Assembly (NCBI RefSeq): GCF_030816015.1
Contig: NZ_JAUSXN010000001.1
Span: forward strand, 3,100,001 to 3,164,000
Source: Pedobacter sp. W3I1
GTDB taxonomy: Bacteria; Bacteroidota; Bacteroidia; Sphingobacteriales; Sphingobacteriaceae
Reading direction: 5' to 3'
Length of the DNA: 64,000 nt
How positions within the stretch are numbered: position 1 is the stretch's first letter; each line of letters begins with the position of its first letter. Shown here piece after piece: positions 1-9,390 of this stretch. The notes below the pieces were generated by a model. That model searched no databases. It worked only from the letters and a program-made list of their open reading frames with translations, and was not told where the DNA came from. The translations under genes and the position numbers were made by a program.

Positions 1-1142
1 CCTGTTTGATTAATCGTTGCCTGGACTAAATTTCCTTCCGAATCTAATTTTTGGCTGGCATCAAGATTGCGGAACGAAACAAAAGGAGTAATGTCTATAT
101 TTTTTAATAAATTAATCGTTGCAGCGCCTCCTCTAAAAAAGGAATATTCGTTAGTAGAATTATAAGGCCTTAAACCTAAATCTTTTTTAGCTACGCTGGT
201 TACATCAGGACCTTTACCAAAAGAAAAACCCGACCATAAGGTTAAGCCCTGTCCAAACTGTAGCGTATAATCGCCAACTACCAATTTTTTTAACTTACCC
301 AATTTGAATAGTGCGATATTCCCTGAATAAAAATCAAAAGGCTTGCTGATAAATTTTTCTCCGGCATCCTTATCTAAAGTTATGGCTGCCGATAGAATTG
401 AGCTATATTGATATCGGTAACGCATCTGAAATCTTTCTGGTGAGCCTAAATACCGGTTCCCGGGTAAATCGGTATAACCTTTTTGTTTTTGTAAGGTCTG
501 CGCGAAGCGCATCATCAAATCATTTTCACCAGCATGCACAATGTTTTTAAAACTGAGCTGCTGATATTCAGCGATATTAGTCAACGTTACAAATGGAAGC
601 AGGGTTTGGACAGTTTTAATGTCAAAACCATCAATGCTTTGTAATTCCAGCACATCTGCAAGCTGACCATTTTCCTTTATATGTACAAAGAAATTACCAA
701 TCTGTAAGGGTGACAGGAAAACCAAAGTCTTTAATTCTTCAACTGAAGTGCGATTCAGATTGATTGGATGTTTACGATATTTTTCTAATACATCAATCAA
801 CTCGGTCATATCGTAATCATCGGGGAGGTTTTCAGCCATGCTCTCCAAAATATCACTTATATCTGTTTCCTGTGTGTTGGTTTGAGCATTTGCCATGAAT
901 CCAATCATTACAAATGCAACAATTAAGATCTTAAACGCATAGCCACCTCCAGTTAGAAATTTATTATAAAGGTCGACAACCCATGAGGTTACCATTTCCC
1001 GGCTACAGAACAGTGTATTTCGAAAAGGATTTGCTTGCAGCAACCAATTACTATCTGATGCAGATAAACGGACACCCAAATGGTTTTTGGGAAAAAAAGA
1101 ATAGGGGAAAAAGACAAGCAACAATGCATACCATATTTTCAT
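1..1142 (-). CDS. Helix-hairpin-helix envelope protein, partial (C-terminus outside window)
   Basis: An open frame runs from ATG at 1142 to the window edge without a stop (about 380 codons visible). The N-terminus has hydrophobic stretches and a signal-like segment ending in MANAQ, about 82 residues from the first ATG, so the true start may lie downstream of 1142. After it come two ComEA-like helix-hairpin-helix units (NLNRTSVEEL, then ELQSIDGFD). Further on are beta-rich segments such as VVGDYTLQFGQGLTLWSGF, typical of an outer-membrane protein. The architecture resembles large Bacteroidota HhH proteins annotated as ComEA-like. A role in DNA uptake is only inference. Family confident, function not. 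Confidence 0.7.
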   Translation of the reverse strand, partial: MKIWYALLLVFFPYSFFPKNHLGVRLSASDSNWLLQANPFRNTLFCSREMVTSWVVDLYNKFLTGGGYAFKILIVAFVMIGFMANAQTNTQETDISDILESMAENLPDDYDMTELIDVLEKYRKHPINLNRTSVEELKTLVFLSPLQIGNFFVHIKENGQLADVLELQSIDGFDIKTVQTLLPFVTLTNIAEYQQLSFKNIVHAGENDLMMRFAQTLQKQKGYTDLPGNRYLGSPERFQMRYRYQYSSILSAAITLDKDAGEKFISKPFDFYSGNIALFKLGKLKKLVVGDYTLQFGQGLTLWSGFSFGKGPDVTSVAKKDLGLRPYNSTNEYSFFRGGAATINLLKNIDITPFVSFRNLDASQKLDSEGNLVQATINQT

Positions 1143-1295
1143 AAGCAGGGGTTAAACCGGTTAATAAAAAATAGGGTGATTGTTGTTTTGGTGATACTAA
1201 TATAGATAAATAATTAAAAAACTACAAAAAATGTATTTTTTTAATTACCTAAAAGTAATGCAATGAAAATTGATAATATAAATGAAATAAAATGC

Positions 1296-1631
1296 TTACA
1301 GTTCTTCGGCCAGATTTACTAAAAAACCTTTCAGTTTTTCTAACGAATCTATAATCTTTTGATTCTCTCTAACACCTGTTTTATTATTCTTCAAATAGTC
1401 TTTAGCACCTTTTAGTGTAAAACCTTTTTCGTCAACCAGATTAAAAATGATTTTTAGGTTTTCAATGTCTTCTGGTGTGAAAAGACGGTTGCCTTTTTTA
1501 TTTTTTTTGGGCTGCAGGATATCGAATTCTTTCTCGTAAAAACGGATCTGCGATGCGTTAACATTAAACATTTCAGTCACTTCGCCCATGGTATAATACA
1601 TTTTATTAATGTCTCTTTCTTTATACGGCAT
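1296..1631 (-). CDS. MerR-family transcriptional regulator
   Basis: A 111-residue protein with an N-terminal MerR-type winged helix-turn-helix: YTMGEVTEMFNVNASQIRFY, then a wing with KKNKKGNRLFTPEDIENL. A short helical tail follows and there is no obvious effector domain or metal-binding cysteine. It is divergent from alaS across 116 bp, so the two may share a control region. The start could be the internal Met at residue 11 (MYYTMGEV), which fits the usual MerR N-terminus better. The effector is unknown. It belongs to the small stand-alone MerR type common in Bacteroidota. Confidence 0.8.
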   Translation of the reverse strand: MPYKERDINKMYYTMGEVTEMFNVNASQIRFYEKEFDILQPKKNKKGNRLFTPEDIENLKIIFNLVDEKGFTLKGAKDYLKNNKTGVRENQKIIDSLEKLKGFLVNLAEEL

Positions 1632-1719
1632 ATTTTGTGCTTGATTATGAGTGTCTTATATCGATTAATTAAAGTATTCAAATGTAGCTCGATTTTTCCT
1701 TATTAACGCAATAAAATTT

Positions 1720-1727
1720 TAATTTTG
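1720..1727 (+). promoter_or_regulatory. Candidate -7 promoter element for alaS
   Basis: The sequence TAATTTTG matches the Bacteroidota -7 consensus TAnnTTTG exactly and lies 20 bp before the alaS start. No clear -33 TTG is seen at the expected distance, so this is a motif match only. Confidence 0.35.
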
Positions 1728-1747
1728 TTCCCTCCAATAATATTGAA

Positions 1748-4366
1748 ATGACAGCAAAAGAGATTAGACAGGCATTCCTTAGTTTTTTTGAATCGAAACA
1801 ACATCATGTTGTTCCTTCCGCACCGATTGTGGTTAAAAACGACCCCACTTTAATGTTTACCAATGCGGGTATGAACCAATTTAAAGATTTGTTTTTAGGG
1901 GAGGCGGCCATAAAATATACTCGTGTTGCTGATACCCAGCGTTGTTTACGCGTTTCGGGTAAGCATAACGACCTGGAAGAAGTGGGTATTGATACCTACC
2001 ACCATACCATGTTCGAAATGTTAGGTAATTGGAGTTTCGGCGATTATTTCAAAAAAGAAGCCATTGCATGGAGTTGGGAATTATTGACCGAAGTTTACAA
2101 AATTCCGAAAGAAAAATTATATGTTACCTATTTCGAAGGTGACGAGAAAGAAGGTCTGGAAAAAGATCAGGAAGCTTACGACCTTTGGAAACAATATGTT
2201 GATGAAAGCCATATTTTACCTGGAAATAAAAAAGATAATTTCTGGGAAATGGGCGACACCGGGCCGTGCGGCCCGTGTTCTGAAATTCACGTAGATTGTC
2301 GTACCGACGAAGAAAAAGCTGCTGTTGACGGTGCTACCCTGGTAAATGCCGATCATCCTCAGGTTATCGAAATCTGGAATAATGTATTTATGCAGTTTAA
2401 CCGTTTAAAAAATGGTTCATTACAAAGTTTACCCGCTAAACACGTTGATACCGGAATGGGTTTTGAGCGTTTGGTACGTGTTTTACAGGAAAAAACTTCT
2501 AACTACGATACCGATGTTTTCCAACCGATGATTCAGTTTATTGCAGAAAAATCTGGTATTAAATACGGTACTGATGAGAAAACCGATATTGCCATGCGCG
2601 TAATGGCCGATCACATCCGTGCCATTTCTTTCGTTATTGCCGATGGTCAGTTACCTTCTAATAATAAAGCGGGTTATGTAATCCGCAGGATTTTACGTCG
2701 GGCCGTACGTTATGCTTATACTTTCTTAAACTTTAAAGAGCCTTTCCTAAATCAATTGGTTCCTTTATTGGCTGAGCAATTTAAAGGGGTATTTGATGAG
2801 CTGATTTCACAACAGGATTTTGTTCAGAAAGTGGTACTGGAAGAAGAAATTTCTTTCTTAAGGACTTTATCAACAGGAATTCAGCGTTTCGAAAAATACC
2901 AGGCCACCAATGATGTGGTTGAAGGGGCTTTTGCCTTCGAATTATCAGACACCTTTGGTTTTCCGATCGATTTAACAGAATTAATGGCTAGAGAAAAAGG
3001 CTGGAGCGTTGATCTGCTTGGCTACGAGCAGGCCTTGAAAAAACAAAAAGACGATAGTCGTGCCGCAACAGCAATAGACACAAGCGATTGGATTGTGGTA
3101 AATACCGAAGAGCAGAGCGAATTTGTAGGCTACGATGATTTAGAAATTGAAACCGAGATATTAAAATACCGTAAAGTTAAAGCCAAAGGTAAAGAGCAGT
3201 ATCAAATTGTGCTGCGTCAAACACCTTTTTATGCTGAAAGTGGTGGTCAGGTAGGAGATACCGGACGTTTAGAAGATCATAGCCGCCAGTTTTGGGTAGA
3301 TATTACCGATACTAAAAAAGAAAATGGCTTAACCGTTCATTTTACTGATATTTTACCTGATAATTTAGAGGGTAAATTTTGGGCTGTTGTAGATGAAGAT
3401 AAACGTATTTTAACTGAAGATAACCACTCAGCAACACACTTACTACATGCAGCCCTTAAACAGGTTTTAGGTAAACATGTTAACCAGAAAGGTTCGCTGG
3501 TTAATGCAGATTACCTGCGTTTTGATTTTTCTCACTTCGCTAAAGTAACCGATGAAGAATTAGCACAGATTGAAGTAATTGTAAACCAGAAAATCAGACA
3601 GAACATTAAGTTAAAGGAACAACGTAATGTTCCCTATCAAGATGCTATTGAAAGTGGCGTAACAGCATTGTTTGGCGAAAAATATGGCGATTTTGTTCGC
3701 ATGATTACTTTTGACGATCATTTCTCCAAGGAACTTTGTGGTGGTACGCACGTAAAAGCTACCGGGCAGATCGGTTCATTCAAAATTGTTTCTGAAAGTG
3801 CTGTTGCCGCGGGTGTTCGCCGGATCGAAGCCATTACTGCAGATAAAGCAGAACAGTATTTCTTAGACCAGAGAAAAGAACTAGGACATTTAAAAGCATT
3901 ACTAAACGGAAGCAAAGATTTATCGGCAGCTGTTCAGGCTTTACTGGATGAAAATGCAAAACTTAAAAAGGAAATCGAAAAATCGACAATAGAACGTGTA
4001 AACACCTTAAAACATGAAATCGTACATCATGTAAGGGGAATTAATGGCATTAACCTGATTGCTAAACACATCGATCTGCAAAGTGCCGAGGCCGTTAAAA
4101 ATCTGGCTTTCTCTTTGAAAGATATGGTTGATAACCTGTTTCTGGTTTTTACTACAGAAATTGATGGTAAACCAGGAATAACCGTCATGCTTTCCGATCA
4201 CCTGGTTAAAAAAGGATTAAATGCTTCAAATATTGTGCGCGAATTGGGTAAAGAGATTCAAGGTGGTGGAGGTGGACAACCTTTTTATGCTACGGCAGGT
4301 GGTAAAAACCCATCAGGATTAAAAGTTGTGTTGGAAAAAGCTGAAAGTTTTATTCCTCATCACTAA
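1748..4366 (+). CDS. alaS: Alanine--tRNA ligase
   Basis: Cytoplasmic class II aminoacyl-tRNA synthetase that charges tRNA-Ala. At 872 residues it is full length. The N-terminal catalytic core begins [20 protein letters not shown] and contains [10 protein letters not shown]. The editing domain carries the zinc-binding HSATH motif (about residues 560-564) and CGGTH (about 664-668). The C-terminal DHHA1-type domain includes the glycine run [10 protein letters not shown]. It stands alone, divergent from the MerR-type gene, and ends in a convergent terminator shared with the secreted-protein gene at 4446. Confidence 0.98.
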   Translation: MTAKEIRQAFLSFFESKQHHVVPSAPIVVKNDPTLMFTNAGMNQFKDLFLGEAAIKYTRVADTQRCLRVSGKHNDLEEVGIDTYHHTMFEMLGNWSFGDYFKKEAIAWSWELLTEVYKIPKEKLYVTYFEGDEKEGLEKDQEAYDLWKQYVDESHILPGNKKDNFWEMGDTGPCGPCSEIHVDCRTDEEKAAVDGATLVNADHPQVIEIWNNVFMQFNRLKNGSLQSLPAKHVDTGMGFERLVRVLQEKTSNYDTDVFQPMIQFIAEKSGIKYGTDEKTDIAMRVMADHIRAISFVIADGQLPSNNKAGYVIRRILRRAVRYAYTFLNFKEPFLNQLVPLLAEQFKGVFDELISQQDFVQKVVLEEEISFLRTLSTGIQRFEKYQATNDVVEGAFAFELSDTFGFPIDLTELMAREKGWSVDLLGYEQALKKQKDDSRAATAIDTSDWIVVNTEEQSEFVGYDDLEIETEILKYRKVKAKGKEQYQIVLRQTPFYAESGGQVGDTGRLEDHSRQFWVDITDTKKENGLTVHFTDILPDNLEGKFWAVVDEDKRILTEDNHSATHLLHAALKQVLGKHVNQKGSLVNADYLRFDFSHFAKVTDEELAQIEVIVNQKIRQNIKLKEQRNVPYQDAIESGVTALFGEKYGDFVRMITFDDHFSKELCGGTHVKATGQIGSFKIVSESAVAAGVRRIEAITADKAEQYFLDQRKELGHLKALLNGSKDLSAAVQALLDENAKLKKEIEKSTIERVNTLKHEIVHHVRGINGINLIAKHIDLQSAEAVKNLAFSLKDMVDNLFLVFTTEIDGKPGITVMLSDHLVKKGLNASNIVRELGKEIQGGGGGQPFYATAGGKNPSGLKVVLEKAESFIPHH

Positions 4367-4377
4367 TATAATTAAAA

Positions 4378-4404
4378 GATGCTGAACTAAATTCAGCATG
4401 ACGA
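4378..4404. repeat. Short palindromic intergenic repeat (family B)
   Basis: An inverted repeat of the form GATGCTGAA-N-TTCAGCATGACGA. Related copies occur at 11370-11474, 20036-20134, 30174-30246 and 31972-31997. It sits just after alaS, before the terminator hairpin. Confidence 0.7.
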
Positions 4405-4413
4405 GATACCAAT

Positions 4414-4440
4414 AAAAAGAGGCCCTAAAGCCTCTTTTTT
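4414..4440. terminator. Bidirectional terminator, alaS / secreted protein
   Basis: Stem AAAAAGAGGC, loop CCTAAA, stem GCCTCTTTTTT. It has a T-tract on both strands and lies between two convergent genes. Confidence 0.85.
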
Positions 4441-4445
4441 ATATT

Positions 4446-4949
4446 TTAATGCCTTCCATGTTTTTCTCTATGTCCTCTAGAGAATAAACTTGAATTTACA
4501 CTTCTATCATGATATCTATTATCTCCGCGGTAAGATCTGTAATTGTTTCTTGGCGAGCTATAACGTACCCGGTTTCCACCACCATAAGATGAGCGATAGT
4601 AATTATTATGACGTGAATAATTTACTCTGTGGGTATTATAATTACGATATGGGCTATTTCCATAAACTACCACTTTTCTTCCGTGATGCAGATCGTAACC
4701 TCTATATCTTGCAGGTAAATATCTCGATCTTGTCCACCTGTTTCCGCTTAAATAAACAAACTGTCTTTGTGGAACGTAATAGTAAGATTGAACTTCTGGA
4801 AGGTAATAGTAATCAACGCTTTGATAACCAGCCGGAACCCAGGTAGGTTGAGCACCAATATTTACGTTAATATTTACCTGAGCGTTAGATTGATTAGATG
4901 TTAAAGCCACGATACCTAAAATCGCGGAGATGATAAATAACTTTTTCAT
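4446..4949 (-). CDS. Secreted protein, tandem paralogue 1 of 3
   Basis: A 167-residue protein of unknown function. A Sec signal peptide (about residues 1-23, ending NQSNAQ) precedes a conserved segment, VNINVNIGAQPTWVPAGY, then YYYLPEVQSYYYVPQRQFVYL and a W-x-R region. The C-terminal third is low-complexity and rich in Arg, Asn, Tyr, Ser and His, with a strong positive charge. It shares its first ~100 residues with the two genes upstream, so it is part of a local triplication. It is probably periplasmic or surface exposed. Confidence 0.75.
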   Translation of the reverse strand: MKKLFIISAILGIVALTSNQSNAQVNINVNIGAQPTWVPAGYQSVDYYYLPEVQSYYYVPQRQFVYLSGNRWTRSRYLPARYRGYDLHHGRKVVVYGNSPYRNYNTHRVNYSRHNNYYRSSYGGGNRVRYSSPRNNYRSYRGDNRYHDRSVNSSLFSRGHREKHGRH

Positions 4950-5021
4950 AATAATCCATTTATTTGTGTGTATTTCAATAATTCAAACGCTGTGCCAAAA
5001 CTTCTATTGTAACAGATATAT

Positions 5022-5050
5022 AAAAAAAAGAGCTTCTTTCGAAGCTCTTT
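5022..5050 (-). terminator. Terminator after secreted paralogue 2
   Basis: On the minus strand a perfect stem AAAGAGCTTC / GAAGCTCTTT closes a GAAA tetraloop and is followed by a run of T. It lies 26 bp after the stop of the gene at 5076. Confidence 0.85.
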
Positions 5051-5075
5051 ATAAATCAGCCAATAAAATTAAATA

Positions 5076-5597
5076 TTAGTGTTTTTCTTTGCCATTTCCA
5101 TGGCCTTTTCCCTTGTCGTTTCCGTGGTCTTTTCCATTATTTCCTTTTCCATAAATCTTTTTAGCCTGTCCTGGGGGCATGCCATGAGGATGTCCCTTTA
5201 CAACATAATATTTACTGTCACGGCTATCCCTAATTACAAATTGTCCTTTGTTACCTTTGTATTTTGCATATTTTACTTTATCATTCTTGAAATTTAAATA
5301 GGGCTTAGGCGAATTGATTACAACTTTATAACCATTGTATAAATTGTAATTACCATATCTGGCAGGTAAAGAGTTTGCAAAAGTCCAATCGTTTCCATTT
5401 AAGTAAACAAACTGCTTTTGTGGAACATAATAATAACTTTCTACATCAGGTAGATAATAATAATCTACATGGTCATAACCTGTTGGTCCCCAAAGCGGCT
5501 GCGATCCGATATTAACATTTACATTTAATTGTGCTTTCGCGGGGATGCTGAGAAATGAAACCATCATAACTACAGCAACTAAAAATAATCTTTTCAT
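5076..5597 (-). CDS. Secreted protein, tandem paralogue 2 of 3
   Basis: A 173-residue paralogue of its neighbours. The signal peptide ends SIPAKAQ. The shared core follows (NVNIGSQPLWGPTGYDHVD, YYYVPQKQFVYLNGNDW, then YKVVINSPKPYL). A motif DSRDSKYYVVKGHPHGMPPG is shared in part with paralogue 3. The C-terminus is a Gly-Lys-His-Asn-rich tail (GNDKGKGHGNGKEKH). The conserved YVVKGHP element suggests one fold with variable, probably flexible, basic tails. No enzyme motif is seen. Its own terminator and a ~110-bp upstream gap suggest separate transcription. Confidence 0.75.
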   Translation of the reverse strand: MKRLFLVAVVMMVSFLSIPAKAQLNVNVNIGSQPLWGPTGYDHVDYYYLPDVESYYYVPQKQFVYLNGNDWTFANSLPARYGNYNLYNGYKVVINSPKPYLNFKNDKVKYAKYKGNKGQFVIRDSRDSKYYVVKGHPHGMPPGQAKKIYGKGNNGKDHGNDKGKGHGNGKEKH

Positions 5598-5654
5598 AAT
5601 TAATTTAATTTGTGTGTTTATTATTCATTACCAAACACGTGCCAGAAATCATCA

Positions 5655-5690
5655 AATAAAAAAGGAGCCTCTTTCGAAACTCCCTTATTT
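5655..5690 (-). terminator. Terminator after secreted paralogue 3
   Basis: An imperfect hairpin (AAGGGAG pairing with CTCCTTT, with a G-T wobble) is followed on the minus strand by TTTTTTATTT. It sits just after the stop at 5708. Confidence 0.7.
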
Positions 5691-5707
5691 ACAACTAAAT
5701 ATTGATG

Positions 5708-6307
5708 TTAGTGGCGGTCGTCACCCCGTCTTTGTCCATTATTTCTCTCTGAATGATTATCATGACCATTGTTAGCTTGTAGACGACCATTATTTTGGGA
5801 AGGCCTAGTTACATTTCTTTGTACTACACGGCTAGAGCGGTTGTTGTTACTAATTACAGTTACATTTCTAGTAGGTCTTTGATTGTAGTTTGGATGGCCC
5901 TTTACTACATAATATTTACTATCGCGACTATCTCTTATAATCGTTTGGCGACCACTGTAGTTTTTATATTTACTGTATTTGGTTACATAGATATTGTTCC
6001 TCAAATATGGCTTTGGCTCATTGATCACCACTTTATAGGCATGGTACAAATCAAAGTTCCTGTATTGAGCAGGCAAGCTGTTTACTGAAACCCAACGTCC
6101 TCCATTCGAATAGATATATTGACCAGTGGGCACGTAATAATAGGCATCAATGTCGGGGAAATAATAATAATCTACGTGGTTGTATCCTGTTGGCCCCCAA
6201 ACTGGCTGCGAGCCAATATTGATGTTTAAGCTAACCTGTGCTTTGGCATTGTTGATGCTGAATAATGAAATCATCAGAACTGCAGCAAATAAAATTAACT
6301 TTTTCAT
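5708..6307 (-). CDS. Secreted protein, tandem paralogue 3 of 3
   Basis: A 199-residue member of the same trio and the longest. The signal peptide ends NNAKAQ. The core reads LNINIGSQPVWGPTGYNHVD, YYYVPTGQYIYSNGGRW and YKVVINEPKPYLRNN. The block IIRDSRDSKYYVVKGHPN matches paralogue 2. The tail is Asn-Arg-Gln rich. It is closer to paralogue 2 than to paralogue 1, which lacks the KYYVVKGHP block. Cell-envelope location is inferred from the signal peptide; the function is unknown. Confidence 0.75.
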   Translation of the reverse strand: MKKLILFAAVLMISLFSINNAKAQVSLNINIGSQPVWGPTGYNHVDYYYFPDIDAYYYVPTGQYIYSNGGRWVSVNSLPAQYRNFDLYHAYKVVINEPKPYLRNNIYVTKYSKYKNYSGRQTIIRDSRDSKYYVVKGHPNYNQRPTRNVTVISNNNRSSRVVQRNVTRPSQNNGRLQANNGHDNHSERNNGQRRGDDRH

Positions 6308-6420
6308 AACATTTTTAATTTAAAGGTTTCTTGTGTGTGTTTGCTGAGATAGACAAATCAAACAGACTCTGGTTTAATGAACGTTATTCCATTTAACATT
6401 CTTTAACGATTGTATGTGTT

Positions 6421-6460
6421 ATTGAGTAATTTTACTCAGCTTATTGAGTAAATTGTAAAA
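6421..6460 (+). promoter_or_regulatory. Operator-like 40-bp repeat, copy 1
   Basis: This unit contains ATTGAGTA-N4-TACTCA (inverted repeat) followed by ATTGAGTAAATTGTAAAA. It matches copy 2 at 35 of 40 positions by eye. It lies about 165 bp before the ATPase start and is directly followed by an ATG-TAA pair near 6464. Confidence 0.55.
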
Positions 6461-6584
6461 ACACATGTAATCAGCTCAATTACAGTTATTTGTCAAATAA
6501 TTTTTTATATAAAAATCGATAATGCAGCTGTTATTATTTTTAAATATTGTTGAATTTTGTTAATCATTTTGAATTGCTAAGCAT

Positions 6585-6624
6585 ATTGAGTATTTTTACT
6601 CAATACATTGAGTAAATTGTAAAA
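6585..6624 (+). promoter_or_regulatory. Operator-like 40-bp repeat, copy 2, abutting the ATPase start
   Basis: The same architecture as copy 1: a TTGAGTA/TACTCAA inverted repeat, then TTGAGTAAATTGTAAAA. It ends one base before the ATG at 6626, so it covers the whole ribosome-loading region. A bound repressor, or the folded RNA, would directly affect translation or transcription of the ATPase gene. Autoregulation is inference. Confidence 0.55.
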
Positions 6625-6625
6625 A

Positions 6626-7813
6626 ATGTTCCAAAGATCTTATTTACAGAAACTTACAAAGGTAATGAATGAGCCAAAACAGTTTATTCAGGTACTTGTT
6701 GGACCAAGACAAATTGGTAAAACCACATTGATCAGCCAATTGGTCAAGGAAATTGCTATACCTTATATATTCGAGTCTGCAGATGCTGTTGCGGCATCTG
6801 ATCGAACCTGGATAGAGCTAATATGGCTTAATACCAGAGAACTATTAAAAGAACCCGGTGTTAATGAATATATTCTTGTGATTGATGAGATTCAGAAAAT
6901 TGATAACTGGAGTGAAATTGTGAAACGTTTATGGGATGATGACATGAGAAATGGGCTAAACCTGAAGGTAATTTTACTGGGTTCATCAAGGCTATTAATT
7001 CAGCAAGGCTTAACCGAATCATTGGCAGGAAGGTTTGAGTTAACTTATTTAGGGCATTGGAGCTTTACCGAAATGGAAAGTGCTTTTGGTTTTACTGCCG
7101 AACAATATGTTTGGTTTGGTGGCTATCCTGGCTCTGCAGGTCTAATCAACGATGAAGAGCGATGGAAAAATTATGTTTCAAATGCTTTGATAGAAACCAG
7201 TATTTCAAAAGACATTTTAATGCTTACCCGTGTTGATAAACCGGCTTTAATGAAACGTTTGTTCGAACTAGGTTGTGTGTATTCAGGGCAGATCTTATCT
7301 TTCACTAAAATATTGGGTCAGCTTTCTGACGCAGGTAATACCACAACATTGTCTCATTATCTGCAATTATTAGATACAGCAGGTTTACTTGGAGGCATTG
7401 AGAAATTTGCGGCTGATGTAATCCGTAAGCGTTCATCGAGTCCAAAATTTCAGGTGCATAATAATGCTTTGGTAAGTGCTCAAAGAAACGAGTTCTTTGA
7501 AGAAATAAAAAAACAACCAGCAGAATGGGGGAGAATGGTAGAATCATCAATAGGAGCACACTTGTTAAATTCTTCATTTGTTGAAGGTTACAAAGTATTT
7601 TATTGGAGACATAGAAACGATGAAGTTGATTTTGTTTTAGAAAAACGCGGTAAAGTAATCGGTATTGAAGTTAAAAGTACAGGCTTGGTTACAGGCACTT
7701 CCGGGATGGATGCTTTTAACAAAATGTATAAGCCAGATAAAATGCTTTTAGTAGGAGCCGGAGGATTACCCTGGCAAGAATTTCTAAAAATTTCTCCATC
7801 AAGCCTTTTTTAA
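6626..7813 (+). CDS. ATP-binding protein, AAA_14/DUF4143 family
   Basis: A 395-residue P-loop ATPase of the type common as orphan genes in Bacteroidota. The Walker A motif is GPRQIGKTT (residues 26-34), Walker B is ILVIDEIQ (83-90), and a sensor-like LLGSSRLL follows. The middle part resembles a winged helix (LSDAGNTTTLSHYLQLLDTAG). The C-terminus has DEVDFVLEKRGKVIGIEVKS, a D...ExK pattern like PD-(D/E)xK nuclease folds. No partner gene is adjacent and the biological role of the family is unclear. Two 40-bp repeats upstream suggest self-control. Confidence 0.85.
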   Translation: MFQRSYLQKLTKVMNEPKQFIQVLVGPRQIGKTTLISQLVKEIAIPYIFESADAVAASDRTWIELIWLNTRELLKEPGVNEYILVIDEIQKIDNWSEIVKRLWDDDMRNGLNLKVILLGSSRLLIQQGLTESLAGRFELTYLGHWSFTEMESAFGFTAEQYVWFGGYPGSAGLINDEERWKNYVSNALIETSISKDILMLTRVDKPALMKRLFELGCVYSGQILSFTKILGQLSDAGNTTTLSHYLQLLDTAGLLGGIEKFAADVIRKRSSSPKFQVHNNALVSAQRNEFFEEIKKQPAEWGRMVESSIGAHLLNSSFVEGYKVFYWRHRNDEVDFVLEKRGKVIGIEVKSTGLVTGTSGMDAFNKMYKPDKMLLVGAGGLPWQEFLKISPSSLF

Positions 7814-7832
7814 CGAAAGACTAAATAATAAC

Positions 7833-7896
7833 TATATTTGACACATTAATATTTAACCATAGATTAAATCTGTATTGAACTGTAAAATCTGTGGTT
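7833..7896 (+). promoter_or_regulatory. gatB promoter element and leader hairpin
   Basis: TATATTTG at 7833-7840 fits the TAnnTTTG -7 consensus. Downstream, AACCATAGATT (7855-7865) can pair with AATCTGTGGTT (7886-7896) with one mismatch. This gives a hairpin in the ~80-nt leader of gatB. A regulatory role is unproven. Confidence 0.35.
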
Positions 7897-7926
7897 AATA
7901 AAACTTATACCAACACGAAGCTTTAA

Positions 7927-9390
7927 ATGCCTTTACAAGAAATAAGCCCCCAAACTGCTTTCGAACTCGTTTCAGGACTAGAAATCCACGTTCAGTTAAA
8001 TACAAACACAAAAATATTTTCTGCTGATAGTGCGTCTTTCGGGGCTTTACCTAATCAAAATATATCTACGGTTTCGTTGGCATTGCCCGGGGCCTTACCT
8101 AAGTTAAACAAAGAGGTAGTAGCAAAAGCTATCCGTATTGGTTTAGCTTTAAACTGTACCATTAACCAGATCAATCATTTCGACCGGAAAAACTATTTCT
8201 ATGCCGACTTGCCAAAAGGATACCAGATTACGCAAGATAACCAACCAATTTGTGTAAATGGTTTTTTGGAACTTCAATTGGCTGATGGTTCTACGAAGAA
8301 GATCGGGATCAACCGGATCCACCTGGAAGAAGACGCTGGAAAAAGCATCCATGATCAGGACGACAACTATTCGTTAGTTGATTTAAACCGTGCAGGTGTA
8401 CCATTAATCGAGATTGTGACCGAACCCGATATCCGCAGTTCGGAAGAAGCTTCTGTTTTATTAAGTGAAATCAGAAAGCTGGTTAGACATTTAAATGTGA
8501 GTGATGGCAATATGGAAGAGGGGAGTTTGCGTTGCGATGCCAATATTTCTATCCGTCCATTTGGTACTACCGAATTTGGAACACGCTGCGAAGTAAAAAA
8601 CCTAAACTCAATGCGTAACGTACGTAGAGCAATGGATTTCGAATTTGGCCGCCAGGTAGAAGTGATTAGTAACGGAGGAAAGATTATTCAGAGCACATTA
8701 AATTTTGATGCCGATAAAGGTACTACTTCACCTATGCGTACCAAAGAAGAGGCTAATGATTACCGTTATTTTTCAGATCCTGATTTACAACCCATTCACA
8801 TTTCTGACACTTGGTTGGCCGAAATTAAATCTTTAATGCCCGCACTTCCTAATGAAATATCAAAACAAATGGTTTCAGAATTTGGAATCAGCAAGGCTGA
8901 TGCGGCACTTTTTGCAGAAGATTTAGACCTGTTAAACTATTTTAATTCCGCTCAATCAGCTGTTCACAACAAAAAAAGCTTAATAAATTGGTTAATTGGT
9001 CCAATCAGAGCTGTTTTAAATGAAAAAGGGATTCCAATAACTGATTTTAAAGTGAATCCTGCACAACTGGCCGAAGCTATAAACCTGGTTGACGATAAAA
9101 AAATCACACAACAAATTGCTATTCAACAATTATTGCCAGCTGTTGAACTAGACGAAAATGCAAAAGTTATTGATTTGGCACAATCATTAAACTTGCTGAT
9201 CTCTGAAAATGGAGACGAATTAAGTAGCTTTATTGATGAAGTGTTAAATAAATACCCACAACAGGTAGAAGCGTACAAGAAAGGCAAAAAAGGCGTTTTA
9301 GGTTTGTTTGTTGGCGATGTAATGAAACTAGCCAAAGGAAAAGCCGATGCTAAAAAATTAAATGAATTAATACTTGAAAAACTGAAATAA
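7927..9390 (+). CDS. gatB: Asp/Glu-tRNA amidotransferase subunit B
   Basis: Subunit B of the GatCAB complex, which turns misacylated Glu-tRNA-Gln (or Asp-tRNA-Asn) into the amide form in the cytoplasm. The 487 residues are the expected length. The signature GLEIHVQLNTNTKIFS is at the N-terminus, followed by NYFYADLPKGYQIT, then HLEEDAGKS and DLNRAGVPLIEIVTEPDI. The C-terminal helical YqeY/GatB tail contains KGVLGLFVGDVMK. gatA and gatC are not in this window. The stop codon overlaps the next start by one base, so translation of the two genes may be coupled. Confidence 0.97.
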   Translation: MPLQEISPQTAFELVSGLEIHVQLNTNTKIFSADSASFGALPNQNISTVSLALPGALPKLNKEVVAKAIRIGLALNCTINQINHFDRKNYFYADLPKGYQITQDNQPICVNGFLELQLADGSTKKIGINRIHLEEDAGKSIHDQDDNYSLVDLNRAGVPLIEIVTEPDIRSSEEASVLLSEIRKLVRHLNVSDGNMEEGSLRCDANISIRPFGTTEFGTRCEVKNLNSMRNVRRAMDFEFGRQVEVISNGGKIIQSTLNFDADKGTTSPMRTKEEANDYRYFSDPDLQPIHISDTWLAEIKSLMPALPNEISKQMVSEFGISKADAALFAEDLDLLNYFNSAQSAVHNKKSLINWLIGPIRAVLNEKGIPITDFKVNPAQLAEAINLVDDKKITQQIAIQQLLPAVELDENAKVIDLAQSLNLLISENGDELSSFIDEVLNKYPQQVEAYKKGKKGVLGLFVGDVMKLAKGKADAKKLNELILEKLK

